Assembly (NCBI GenBank): GCA_030532905.1
Contig: JAUNKE010000025.1
Location: 1-32,504 of the forward strand
DNA from: Peptostreptococcaceae bacterium
GTDB lineage: Bacteria > Bacillota > Clostridia > Peptostreptococcales > Filifactoraceae
DNA length: 32,504 bases
Direction of reading: 5' to 3'
In this document: piece after piece, positions 25,275-32,483 of the stretch
Layout: the number at the start of each line of letters is the position of its first letter
Position numbering within the stretch: position 1 is the first letter of the stretch
Position numbers and translations under genes: made by a program
The notes under the pieces: model-generated
What the model saw: only the letters and a program-made list of their open reading frames with translations
Databases searched by the model: none
Told to the model about the DNA's origin: nothing

Positions 25275-25727
25275 TTATTTTCCGGTATGCATCACATTGT
25301 CAATTTGAGTTTCAATCGTAAACACATTGCCTTTATATTCCACTTGATTGTTGCCGATAAATTTGATACTTTCCTGTAATTCGTCCGCCGTAATTTCTTT
25401 GGTAATCGGATTATATTTCGGATTTTTATAATTTGCGACCGGTGCATCGTATTTCATCCCTTGTGGAAAAATATCCGCTCCGCCCTTTTGCTTCGCTTCT
25501 TGACGCATCGCTTCGACATCCCTCACTTCAACAATGGAAATCTCATCCATGCCGAATGTAATCAAATCGCCGAACATTTTCGTGTCCAAAAAAGCATCTT
25601 CCGTTTTTTCGAATCGTTTGTGGAAATACATGCTTTTCGAAAACTTCCCCTGATAAGTATTTTTGTAGCCGATAAAGCAGACCGCCAAAACCAAAATTGC
25701 CAACAATATAAATTTTGACCTTTTCAT
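25275..25727 (-). CDS. Small membrane-anchored protein, probable BlaI-regulated target
   Basis: Not recognised. The 150-residue protein begins MKRSKFILLAILVLAVCFIGY, an uncleaved anchor or signal sequence (a Cys at 17 is not in a good lipobox). A mainly hydrophilic, lysine-rich outer domain of about 125 residues follows (FGDLITFGMDEISIVEVRDVEAMRQEAKQ, then strands VEYKGNVFTIETQIDNV). AAGGAGG is placed well before the ATG. The gene is divergent to a BlaI-like repressor gene, and its likely promoter carries the same type of palindrome between -35 and -10 as the repressor gene, so it is probably the effector controlled by that repressor. The long leader, about 140 bases, shows no recognised motif. 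Confidence 0.75.
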   Translation of the reverse strand: MKRSKFILLAILVLAVCFIGYKNTYQGKFSKSMYFHKRFEKTEDAFLDTKMFGDLITFGMDEISIVEVRDVEAMRQEAKQKGGADIFPQGMKYDAPVANYKNPKYNPITKEITADELQESIKFIGNNQVEYKGNVFTIETQIDNVMHTGK

Positions 25728-25873
25728 AAAATCCTCCTTAATTCGAAGTTAAATTTTCATACGATGATACGAATTCCTTTCTGAATTTGAAAATAGAAAT
25801 TCATCGCTCAATACCTGATGCGGAAAAATCCACATTTGTTACTCCAAAGCAAAAAACATTTTCTATCTTTGAT

Positions 25874-25901
25874 TGCATATCGTAATATATTACAATATCA
25901 A
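25874..25901 (-). promoter_or_regulatory. BlaI-type operator and promoter, anchored-protein side
   Basis: The palindrome GTAATATATTAC (25882-25893) lies 2 bases after TTGATA (25896-25901, minus strand) and overlaps the spacer to TATGCA (25874-25879, 16 bases). The placement copies that of the operator in the repressor gene promoter. The -10 is weak. Confidence 0.6.
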
Positions 25902-25958
25902 TTTATCATAACAAACAATATCCGTCAATACATTTTCTTATCAAAATTCATTTTGTTG

Positions 25959-25987
25959 TTGACATCGTAATCGATTACAATTATTAT
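25959..25987 (+). promoter_or_regulatory. Promoter with BlaI-type operator for the repressor-protease genes
   Basis: TTGACA (25959-25964), 17 bases, TATTAT (25982-25987). The perfect palindrome GTAATCGATTAC (25967-25978) fills the spacer, so a bound repressor would block RNA polymerase. The 309-bp gap 25728-26036 holds this, the sister operator and AT-rich sequence only. Confidence 0.75.
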
Positions 25988-26036
25988 ATTCTTATAGAAC
26001 AATGGATATCAGGAAAAAAGATATCGGGAGAATAAT

Positions 26037-26417
26037 ATGAAATCGAAATTACCGAAAATCAGTGACCGCGAAAAAGATGTGATGTCGATTTTGTGGCACA
26101 AAAACGAGCCGATGGTTGCGTCGGCGATTGCAAAAGAAAAAGAAGGGCTCAGCATTCACACGGTACAGAATGTTATTAAAAAGCTGCTTGAAAAAGAATA
26201 TGTCGTCGTAAACGATATCGTCTATAGCGGGACGGTCTTTTCGCGTCAATATCGCTATGTCGTCACCGCCGAAGAATATGCCGCCGAGCAATTACGAAAT
26301 GTAAGCAGTAATGCATACCAATTTTCCACGCTCAATTTCGTGGATCTTTATGCCGGCGATGATGAAGAGATTTGGAAAGAGCTCGAGCAGCTCATTCGAG
26401 AGAGAAAGAAAAAATAA
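26037..26417 (+). CDS. BlaI/MecI/CopY family repressor
   Basis: A 126-residue winged-helix repressor of the Penicillinase_R family. The start KLPKISDREKDVMSILWHKNEPMVASAIA (4-32), then GLSIHTVQNVIKKLLEKEYVV (recognition helix, 38-58) and SRQYRYVVTAEEYAAEQL (69-86) follow the family pattern; the C-terminal dimerisation part is present. These repressors bind palindromes as dimers and are cleaved when a partner M56 protease is activated. It probably controls its own operon and the divergent anchored-protein gene through the two GTAATNNATTAC sites. It is followed by the M56 gene after 44 bp. Confidence 0.9.
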   Translation: MKSKLPKISDREKDVMSILWHKNEPMVASAIAKEKEGLSIHTVQNVIKKLLEKEYVVVNDIVYSGTVFSRQYRYVVTAEEYAAEQLRNVSSNAYQFSTLNFVDLYAGDDEEIWKELEQLIRERKKK

Positions 26418-26461
26418 AGCAAGGCACCCGTTTTGAATCGGATGCACAGTCGAGGTGAAGT

Positions 26462-27622
26462 ATGGATTTTGCATTGATACTCAGCAACAGCTTTTTTTGC
26501 GGCATCGCCATTATTTTGTTGTTCCCCTTATTTCGACATCCCAAATTTTTAACCTGTTGGAAAGGGATTCCCTTTTTTACGATTTTGCTCGCTTGTTTGG
26601 CAAAACTCGTCATTCCCGTCGAATTTGAATTCACAAAAGTGTTGCCGTCCGAGAAAATCCTGACGACGATTCGAACTTTGGAATACACCGAAATCACAAA
26701 TGGATTGACGGTGCAAACCGCGCTGTTCTTCACCACTTTTGTGTTGACGATATGTTTCATTCTCTGCTCCGTCTATGACTATCGCAAATTCAAAAAAGAA
26801 CTGGACGCTATCCCGCCTGCGAAGGATGGCATGCTGGACGAAATTCTTTTGACCCTCTGCGAAGAAAAAAATATAGCCGAAATTCCGAAGCTCATCAAGA
26901 CGAGCGAAAATATTCCTCCATTTATCATCGGTCTGCGACATCCTGTTATCGTATTGCCGGATGATTTGTCGTATGAGGAAATTCGATTTGTCCTACTGCA
27001 CGAATTAGAGCATTTGCGAAATCAACATTTTATTCTCAAGCATCTGGTCGAAGTGCTCAGCATTATCTTTTGGTGGAATCCGGTGATGTGGTCATTGCGC
27101 GGCGAAATCTCTCGAGCCATCGAGGTGCAAGCGGATACATACGCTTTACAAAATTGCTCCGATGATGAGCGAATTGAATATGTTACCACTTTGCTCAATA
27201 TTTCGCAGAGAACAAAAAGTCCGAAACGCCCGATTCTATCATCTTCGTTTTTCAGCGATAAATCGGACGGCATTCGCTATCGAATGGCATCCATTTTGCG
27301 ATTTGACGAGGGCGGCGAAAACGGAATTCGAACTTTAATCGTTCCCCTTCTGCTCTCCGTTTTGTTTTTCGGACTGTCTTTTTGCTATACCTTTAATGCC
27401 TATTACACCAACAGTCCTGAAACTGCCGGAACTTTTGCCATCTCAAGAAACAATGCGTATTTTCTAAACATCGACAATCAATACCATTTATATGTCGATG
27501 GGAAAAAATTATCCACGATGGAAAAGATTCCGGATGACTTTTCATATCTTGCGGTCTATGATGCGCATCCGTCCGGAAAAAATGTTTTTTTTGAAACGAT
27601 TGAGTCGCTTTTGAATCCATGA
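26462..27622 (+). CDS. M56 family membrane metalloprotease (BlaR1-like), short sensor
   Basis: A 386-residue BlaR1/MecR1-type integral membrane zinc protease. Helices lie near residues 5-24, 36-53, 86-106 and 291-311. The cytoplasmic zinc site is HELEH (180-184) with the third ligand Glu221 in EVQADTYAL, and WWNPVMW lies between them. It would cleave or inactivate the BlaI-like repressor upon a signal. Unlike BlaR1 (about 600 residues), the outer part after the last helix is only about 75 residues and has no penicillin-binding SxxK/KTG domain, so the signal is not a beta-lactam by the known route. GAGGTGAAG precedes the start. No frameshift remnant of a sensor domain was recognised behind the stop; that DNA is low-complexity repeat. 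Confidence 0.88.
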   Translation: MDFALILSNSFFCGIAIILLFPLFRHPKFLTCWKGIPFFTILLACLAKLVIPVEFEFTKVLPSEKILTTIRTLEYTEITNGLTVQTALFFTTFVLTICFILCSVYDYRKFKKELDAIPPAKDGMLDEILLTLCEEKNIAEIPKLIKTSENIPPFIIGLRHPVIVLPDDLSYEEIRFVLLHELEHLRNQHFILKHLVEVLSIIFWWNPVMWSLRGEISRAIEVQADTYALQNCSDDERIEYVTTLLNISQRTKSPKRPILSSSFFSDKSDGIRYRMASILRFDEGGENGIRTLIVPLLLSVLFFGLSFCYTFNAYYTNSPETAGTFAISRNNAYFLNIDNQYHLYVDGKKLSTMEKIPDDFSYLAVYDAHPSGKNVFFETIESLLNP

Positions 27623-27704
27623 CGGATTTTTGGAAAGGAAAACAACGAGCGGATATAATCATGAAATAGATTCCGAGTTTGGAGTTTTGAGGTTGAGATT
27701 CTGT

Positions 27705-28029
27705 GCTTGTAGTTCCGATTATGGTATGAGATCGATTCTGTGCTTGTAGTTTTATTTGTTGCTGTGCGATTGTTCATGTGCTTGGCTTGCGGTTTTGAAA
27801 TTGATTGTGTGGTTGTAACTTCGTTTTGTTTGTAGCTGTGAGATTTATTGTGTAGTTGTAGTTTTGTTTATGGCTGTGCGATTGTTCATGTGCTTGTGGT
27901 TGTAGTTCCGGTTACGGTATGAGATTGATTCTGTGATTGTAGTTTTGTTTATGGCTGTGCAATTGTTCATGTACTTGGGTTGTGTGTGAGATTGATTGTG
28001 TGGTTGTAACTTCGTTTTGTTTGCAGTTG
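27705..28029. repeat. G/T-rich mosaic tandem repeat region
   Basis: About 325 bp in which two copies of a roughly 192-bp block lie in tandem (for example AGTTCCG at 27711 and 27904; TTGATTGTGTGGTTGTAACT at 27801 and 27992). A sub-unit with GCTGTGCGATTGTTCATGTG occurs three times (27761, 27873, 27953), at steps of 112 and 80 bp. The plus strand is strongly rich in G and T. No gene with a ribosome site reads through it. 27623-27704 has nothing recognisable. Confidence 0.75.
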
Positions 28030-28114
28030 ATACACAAAGAGAAGAAACGGCATCGAAAAACAAATCCTTCTGCAATCGAAAGCCTTTTACAATATAGAGT
28101 TTGGAGAATTGACT

Positions 28115-28321
28115 ATGAAAAAGCTTCTTATTATATTGCTGCTCGCCGTCAGCATTCTTTACTTCGGTTTTGACAAAGGACAAAATAAAGCAATGATGGA
28201 CGCATCCAGCTCCGGCGATGTTTACGAGTGGTATTACAAAGAAATCGACGGCACATTGTATAAAAGAAAATTCAACACGACTACAAAACAATGGGCAAAT
28301 TATTGGATAAAGATACAGTAG
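28115..28321 (+). CDS. Small secreted or anchored peptide, 68 residues
   Basis: Not recognised. It begins MKKLLIILLLAVSILYFGFDKG, a clear signal or anchor sequence, followed by about 45 hydrophilic residues (SSGDVYEWYYKEIDGTLYKRKFNTTTKQWANYWIKIQ) rich in Tyr, Trp and Lys, with net positive charge at the end. GGAGAA at 28103-28108 is correctly placed for ATG 28115; the earlier in-frame TTG at 28109 was not chosen. It sits between two repeat clusters, downstream of the BlaI/M56 genes. A role as secreted peptide, toxin or signal is possible but unsupported. Confidence 0.6.
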   Translation: MKKLLIILLLAVSILYFGFDKGQNKAMMDASSSGDVYEWYYKEIDGTLYKRKFNTTTKQWANYWIKIQ

Positions 28322-28497
28322 GAGAATCCATGAAAGTTTTTCTGCAAAGAGATAGTCTATGAAAGGTTTTCTGTAAACAGAATTTTAGTCTATGAAGGTT
28401 TTCTGTAATAGGAGTTTATGGTCTTCTATGATAAAAGAGTCTATGAAGGTTTTTCTGTAAATAGAATTTTAAGGTCTTTTATGACAAAATATTAAAT
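28321..28497 (+). repeat. Short direct repeats containing micro-ORFs
   Basis: Four copies of ATGAAGGTTTTTCTGTAA-like sequence start at 28330, 28359, 28392 and 28443, usually preceded by GTCT and followed by a variant of ATAGAATTTTAAG; two more degenerate copies are near 28428 and 28481. Several copies are complete mini-frames (for example MKVFLQRDSL at 28330-28362, which has GGAG 5 bases upstream, and MKGFL at 28359-28376). The stop of the first overlaps the start of the second as ATGA. Confidence 0.65.
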
Positions 28498-28520
28498 CAT
28501 AGAACACCTTATTTTACACA

Positions 28521-28572
28521 AAAAAGCAGGTTTTGAAATCCGATTTCGGAGTTCCTCGCCTGCTCATTTTTA
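28521..28572. terminator. Bidirectional terminator before hpt
   Basis: AGCAGG (28525-28530) and CCTGCT (28559-28564) with an inner GAAATC/GATTTC stem. T-runs lie on both sides (CATTTTTATTTT on plus, six T on minus). 28573-28676 holds only a CTTGCG/CGCAAG hairpin and no gene. Confidence 0.7.
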
Positions 28573-28676
28573 TTTTATGCAATATTTCAGATTCAAAGCG
28601 TTCCTTGCGATTTTTCCCGCTCGCAAGTAGTAATTACAAATGCATTCTCTGAATCAAATGTTCATTCTGCCGTTTT

Positions 28677-29216
28677 TTATCTGTCTTCATTTGTTACTGC
28701 GAAAACATAAGGGATATTTCGGTAGTATTCGCCATAGTTCAGTCCGTAGCCCACCACGAATTTGTCTTCAATTTCAAATCCGATATAATCCGCTTCAATT
28801 TCAACCTGTCGTCTGTCCGGTTTGTCCAGCAACACGCAGCTTCTCAGACTCTTCGGATTTTTGGCCGCCAGATGCTCCATCACTTTTTTCATCGTGATTC
28901 CGGAATCGGTGATATCGTCCACGACCAAAATATGCTCTCCTTCGATGCTTCCTTTGATAAATTCTTCAATATTCACATCGCCCGACGAATGCTCGGCATG
29001 ACCATAGCTGGAGGTCACCATAAAAGATATTTTGAGCGGAACGGAAATTTCGCGCACCAAATCCGCCGCGAAAACAAAGCTTCCTTTCAGAAGGGCGATT
29101 ACATGAATTTTCTCGCCGGCATAGTCCTCGCTGATTTTTGCACCGAGCTCCGCGACTCTTTCCTGAATTTCTTCTTTTGAACAAAGGACTTCCCAGACCT
29201 TACTATCAATATCCAT
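28677..29216 (-). CDS. hpt: Hypoxanthine phosphoribosyltransferase
   Basis: A 179-residue purine salvage enzyme that converts hypoxanthine (and usually guanine) with PRPP to IMP/GMP. Seen: HVIALLKGSFVFAADLVREI (38-57), FMVTSSYGH near 67, the PRPP motif HILVVDDITDSGITMKKVMEHL (94-115) and the VLLDKPDRRQVEIEADYIGFEIEDKFVVGYGLNYGEYYRNIPYV C-terminal block. Length is normal. A consensus promoter precedes it. In many Firmicutes hpt lies between tilS and ftsH; here it stands alone. Confidence 0.96.
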   Translation of the reverse strand: MDIDSKVWEVLCSKEEIQERVAELGAKISEDYAGEKIHVIALLKGSFVFAADLVREISVPLKISFMVTSSYGHAEHSSGDVNIEEFIKGSIEGEHILVVDDITDSGITMKKVMEHLAAKNPKSLRSCVLLDKPDRRQVEIEADYIGFEIEDKFVVGYGLNYGEYYRNIPYVFAVTNEDR

Positions 29217-29247
29217 ATCTTCTCACTTTCTATTGTTATTTGTTCCT

Positions 29248-29276
29248 ATTTTAATGAAAATTCCCCTTGGTGTCAA
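29248..29276 (-). promoter_or_regulatory. Promoter of hpt
   Basis: TTGACA (29271-29276), 17 bases, TAAAAT (29248-29253) on the minus strand, about 32 bases before the start codon. Confidence 0.7.
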
Positions 29277-29294
29277 CGATTTATTTGAAATCCG

Positions 29295-30914
29295 TTATTC
29301 ATACATCGCTTCTATTTTTTCTTGCAACTCATCGTTTTCGAGATATTCATCAAAACTCATCAATCGGTCGACCACTCCCTTCGGTGTCAGTTCAATCACG
29401 CGATTCGCGATGGTGCTGATGAACTGGTGGTCATGCGACGAGAACAGCATTGCGCCCGAGAATTTGATAAGCCCCTCGTTGAGCGCCGTAATCGATTCCA
29501 AATCCAAATGGTTGGTCGGGTCATCCATCACAAGCACATTCGAATTGTTAATCATCATTCGGGAAAGCATGCAGCGAACCTTTTCACCCCCGGAAAGAAC
29601 CGATGCCGATTTGAGCACCTCATCTCCCGAAAACAACATTCTTCCCAAGAAACCGCGAATAAAAGTTTCCGCCTGCTCGGTCGAATACTGTCTGAGCCAG
29701 TCAATCAAATTTAGATTGACGCCGTCAAAATACTTGCTGTTGTCCTTCGGCAAGTACGAAACCGCCGTCGTCACACCCCATTTGTATGTTCCGGAATCCG
29801 CTTCTTCTTCGCCGGCAATAATCTTGAGCAGCATGGTCACCGCCTGCTCATTTTTGCTCAAAAATACAACCTTGTCCTCGCGTCCCAATCGGAAGCTCAC
29901 ATTGTCCAAAATCTTAACGCCGTTCACGGTCTTGGTCAAGTTTTCAACCTCGAGCAATTCATTTCCGATTTCGCGCTCCGGATTGAATCCGACGAATGGA
30001 TATCGTCTCGAGCTTGGGCGAATTTCCTCAATCGACAATTTATCCAACTGCTTCTTTCTGGAAGTCGCCTGTTTCGCCTTGGATGCATTGGAGCTGAATC
30101 GTGCGATAAAGTCCTGCAATTCTTTGATTTTTTCCTGCGTCTTCTTGTTCTGATCTTTCATCAGTTTAAGCGCAAGCTGGCTGGACTCATACCAAAAGTC
30201 ATAGTTTCCGGTAAAGAGCTGAATTTTTCCAAAATCCACATCCGCCATGTGCGTACACACTTGGTTGAGGAAGTGACGGTCATGCGAAACGATGATGATG
30301 GTCGAATCATCCAAATTCATCAAGAAGTTTTCAAGCCATCGAATCGATTTAAAATCCAAGTGGTTGGTCGGCTCGTCCAAGAGCAAAATGTCCGGCTTGC
30401 CGAACAATGCCTGCGCGAGCAAAACTTTTACTTTGTCACCGGCTTTGAGGTCTTTAACCTGCAAATCATGATATTTTTTTGCAACGCCGAGTCCCATCAA
30501 AAGCGATGCCGCATTGGACTCCGCTTCCCATCCGTCCATTTCGGCAAATTCCGCTTCGAGCTCCGCCGCTTTCATTCCATCTTCGTCATTAAAATCTTCC
30601 TTCATATAGATGGCGTCTTTTTCCTGCATAACATCATACAATCTTTTGTAGCCCATGATGACCGCAGTGATGACATTGACATCATCGTATTCAAAGTGAT
30701 TTTGTTTGAGCACCGCCATTCGCTTGCCGGGCTCAATGCTTACCGTTCCTTCATTCGCCTCTTTCTCTCCCGATAAAATTTTGAGAAAGGTGGTTTTCCC
30801 TGCACCATTCGCACCGATGACGCCGTAGCAATTGCCCTCGGTAAATTTCAGATCCACATCTTTGAACAATACTTTGTCCCCGTATCGCAGACCCAGTCCG
30901 TTAACACTTATCAT
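29295..30914 (-). CDS. ABC-F family ATPase (YkpA/YbiT-like), degenerate second site
   Basis: A 539-residue soluble protein with two ABC ATPase domains and no membrane helices, as in ABC-F translation factors that bind the ribosomal E site. Domain 1 has Walker A GANGAGKT (34-41), a variant signature LKAGDKVKVLLAQAL (157-171) and Walker B ILLLDEPTNHLD (177-188). A helical linker rich in Lys (about 243-300) follows. In domain 2 the Walker A position reads FLSKNEQAVTML (352-363), lacking the Gly-rich loop and Lys, while signature LSGGEK (441-446) is normal and Walker B is VMDDPTNHLD with Asp in place of the catalytic Glu. Overall it fits the YbiT/YkpA branch. It is a single-gene unit with its own promoter. 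Confidence 0.9.
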   Translation of the reverse strand: MISVNGLGLRYGDKVLFKDVDLKFTEGNCYGVIGANGAGKTTFLKILSGEKEANEGTVSIEPGKRMAVLKQNHFEYDDVNVITAVIMGYKRLYDVMQEKDAIYMKEDFNDEDGMKAAELEAEFAEMDGWEAESNAASLLMGLGVAKKYHDLQVKDLKAGDKVKVLLAQALFGKPDILLLDEPTNHLDFKSIRWLENFLMNLDDSTIIIVSHDRHFLNQVCTHMADVDFGKIQLFTGNYDFWYESSQLALKLMKDQNKKTQEKIKELQDFIARFSSNASKAKQATSRKKQLDKLSIEEIRPSSRRYPFVGFNPEREIGNELLEVENLTKTVNGVKILDNVSFRLGREDKVVFLSKNEQAVTMLLKIIAGEEEADSGTYKWGVTTAVSYLPKDNSKYFDGVNLNLIDWLRQYSTEQAETFIRGFLGRMLFSGDEVLKSASVLSGGEKVRCMLSRMMINNSNVLVMDDPTNHLDLESITALNEGLIKFSGAMLFSSHDHQFISTIANRVIELTPKGVVDRLMSFDEYLENDELQEKIEAMYE

Positions 30915-30984
30915 AACTCCTCCTATTTCAAATCCCGACGCAACTTATTCACACGCGCCCGATTTATTTTCACACAATAGTATC

Positions 30985-31013
30985 ATTCTATCAAATAACG
31001 ACGCTTTAATCAA
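30985..31013 (-). promoter_or_regulatory. Promoter of the ABC-F gene
   Basis: TTGATT (31008-31013), 17 bases, TAGAAT (30985-30990) preceded by TGA, minus strand. The leader is about 65 bases; no attenuator was recognised, and AGGAGGAG precedes the ATG. Confidence 0.65.
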
Positions 31014-31030
31014 GGAGAAAGCATAAAAAG

Positions 31031-31055
31031 ACAAAACAAAAGCACCCTCGGTGCT
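31031..31055 (-). terminator. Terminator of the toxin-antitoxin operon
   Basis: A perfect 6-bp stem AGCACC/GGTGCT (31041-31055) with a 3-base loop, followed on the minus strand by TTTGTTTTGT. Confidence 0.75.
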
Positions 31056-31103
31056 ATGTATGAAAGAATCGAATTTTCATTATAACTTTTTACATATCCA
31101 CAA

Positions 31104-31406
31104 TTATTCTGATTTATAAATATCTCCCCTTGCTCCTATTTCAATTACCAAAATAACAAGCTTTTGATTTATAACACGAAAAATGGCACGATAATCTCCA
31201 ATTCGTAAACGATAAATGTCATTATACTCACTATCATGATACTTTTTAATATCATATTTATGAATTATCTGTGCTCTGTTATGAGATGACAAATTTTCAC
31301 TAAGCTCATCAAATGCCTTTCTAAATTTTATTGCAATCAAGCGATTCTTCTTCGTAAACTTGATAGCTTTTTTTGAATACTGAACTTCATATCTATTCAT
31401 TTTCAT
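31104..31406 (-). CDS. RelE/ParE-superfamily toxin
   Basis: A 100-residue small basic protein with the RelE/ParE pattern: YEVQYSKKAIKFTKKN (6-21), KFRKAFDEL, then YRLRIGDYRAIFRVINQKLVILVIEIGARGDIYK (65-98), which is the strand-rich core. RelE-type members cleave mRNA on the ribosome; ParE-type members target gyrase; the IGDYRAIFRV segment favours the RelE/YoeB-like side. The start overlaps the antitoxin end by 14 bp (or 8 bp if the third residue, Met, is used), typical coupling. The region is more AT-rich than its neighbours, suggesting acquisition. Confidence 0.88.
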   Translation of the reverse strand: MKMNRYEVQYSKKAIKFTKKNRLIAIKFRKAFDELSENLSSHNRAQIIHKYDIKKYHDSEYNDIYRLRIGDYRAIFRVINQKLVILVIEIGARGDIYKSE

Positions 31407-31686
31407 CTTTAGCTAAGCTCAAAACTTCTTCAAGAGAAATCGTGACAGCATCCTTTCCCGATTTGTCCAAATTCATAACTTCATATTCCGCCTGTTCTTT
31501 TTCACTCACATAGTCACAGTATTTGTTCAGATACTCCGACAAATCCAAACTTTCATCTTCATCAATTTGAGATAAAACAATCTCTCGTACATATTGAGAA
31601 AAAGTTTTGTTCAGTGAATGAGCATGTTTACTGATTCGCTCCGCTTCGCTTTCAGACAAATGAATCATCTTTTTTACTGTATTCAT
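31393..31686 (-). CDS. Antitoxin of the RelE-type pair (ribbon-helix-helix)
   Basis: A 97-residue acidic protein. MNTVKKMIHLSESEAERISKHAHSLNKTFSQYVREIVLSQIDEDES (1-46) reads as a ribbon-helix-helix DNA-binding domain, with an acidic C-terminal tail (EYLNKYCDYVSEKEQAEYEVMNLDKSGKDAVTISLEEVLSL) that would wrap the toxin. It is longer than many RHH antitoxins (70-85). A GGGAGGAG ribosome site precedes the ATG. It probably represses its own promoter. Confidence 0.8.
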   Translation of the reverse strand: MNTVKKMIHLSESEAERISKHAHSLNKTFSQYVREIVLSQIDEDESLDLSEYLNKYCDYVSEKEQAEYEVMNLDKSGKDAVTISLEEVLSLAKDENE

Positions 31687-31722
31687 GTAAGCTCCTCCCG
31701 TTCTTTCATCTTTCTTAAGTCC

Positions 31723-31751
31723 ATTATACCGAGTATTGTTTTATTTGAAAA
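31723..31751 (-). promoter_or_regulatory. Promoter of the toxin-antitoxin operon
   Basis: TTTTCA (31746-31751), 17 bases, TATAAT (31723-31728) on the minus strand, about 37 bases before the antitoxin start. No clear operator repeat was found. Confidence 0.6.
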
Positions 31752-31795
31752 GTGATTTTTGCAAAACTTGGGTGGCTTTATTCCACGCGCAAAGG

Positions 31796-31801
31796 TATAA
31801 T
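31796..31801 (+). promoter_or_regulatory. -10 element for the NhaC-like gene
   Basis: TATAAT 18 bases before the start codon; no good -35 at the expected place (TGGCTT at 17 bases). Confidence 0.35.
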
Positions 31802-31818
31802 AAATGTGGAGGTGCATT

Positions 31819-32481
31819 ATGAAATTGACCAAATATCTTGCGCATCATCTCGTCATTGTCAGCGTGCTGGCGATTGTCGGCATGATTTTGCTTCATCAAT
31901 CTTTGCTTTTCGGTTTTCTTTTTGCGATTTTGTATTCGATTGTTGCTCTCAATTATTACGGATACGATGTGCGCTTGCTGATTCGCAGTGCTTTTTCCGA
32001 AACGATTGAATACCGCCGGCTTTATGTAACGATTATACTTATCGGAGCAACCGTTGCCATCTGGCTGTCGTCGGGTACGATTGCAACGATGGTTTTCTAC
32101 GGTTTTAATTATATCGAAGGAATCAATTTCGTTTTGTTCACCTTTTGGATTGTATCGATTTGCTCTTTTTTTATGGGAACGGCGGTCGGCACTTTCAGCA
32201 CCATCGGCATTATTCTGTTCAGCATCGGCAGCATCATTGGGATTCCGCCCGCGCTTTTAATCGGCTCGATTGTTTCGGGCGCTTTTGTCGCGGACAAATT
32301 ATCGGCTATCTCCGGATTGGTCAACATCAATCTCAAACTCTGCGAAGTCAACTATCGGGATGTGCTTTTGCCATCGCTTGCCACCTTACTCCCGACAATG
32401 CTGATAACTTCACTCATCTATTATTTTTTAGGAAATGAATTCGTAATTGATACTAATATCCTATTAAAAATTCACATATAA
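31819..32481 (+). CDS. NhaC-like Na+/H+ antiporter family protein, half length
   Basis: A 220-residue multi-helix membrane protein. AVGTFSTIGIILFSIGSIIGIPPALLIGSIVSGAFVADKLSAISG (near 120-165) is the central signature of the NhaC antiporter family, followed by normal C-terminal helices (LLPSLATLLPTMLITSLIYYFLG). NhaC proteins usually have about 450-480 residues, so this is one of the two pseudo-symmetric halves. GGAGGTG at 31808-31814 supports ATG 31819; an earlier in-frame ATG at 31804 overlaps that site. It ends with a proper stop 23 bp before the window edge, and a small hairpin with a T-run follows at once, so it looks like a complete short gene, not one cut by the window. It could be a split antiporter half or a remnant. 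Confidence 0.7.
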   Translation: MKLTKYLAHHLVIVSVLAIVGMILLHQSLLFGFLFAILYSIVALNYYGYDVRLLIRSAFSETIEYRRLYVTIILIGATVAIWLSSGTIATMVFYGFNYIEGINFVLFTFWIVSICSFFMGTAVGTFSTIGIILFSIGSIIGIPPALLIGSIVSGAFVADKLSAISGLVNINLKLCEVNYRDVLLPSLATLLPTMLITSLIYYFLGNEFVIDTNILLKIHI

Positions 32482-32483
32482 CC

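Noticed and set aside
27845..28291. A 148-codon minus-strand frame with repeated MNNRTAINKTT-like peptides
   Set aside because: It is antisense to the 68-residue gene, needs a TTG start without a ribosome site, and runs through the DNA repeat, which explains the repeated peptide.
28321..28497. CRISPR-like array
   Set aside because: The repeats are degenerate, irregularly spaced (29 to 51 bp), without unique spacers, and no cas gene is in the window.
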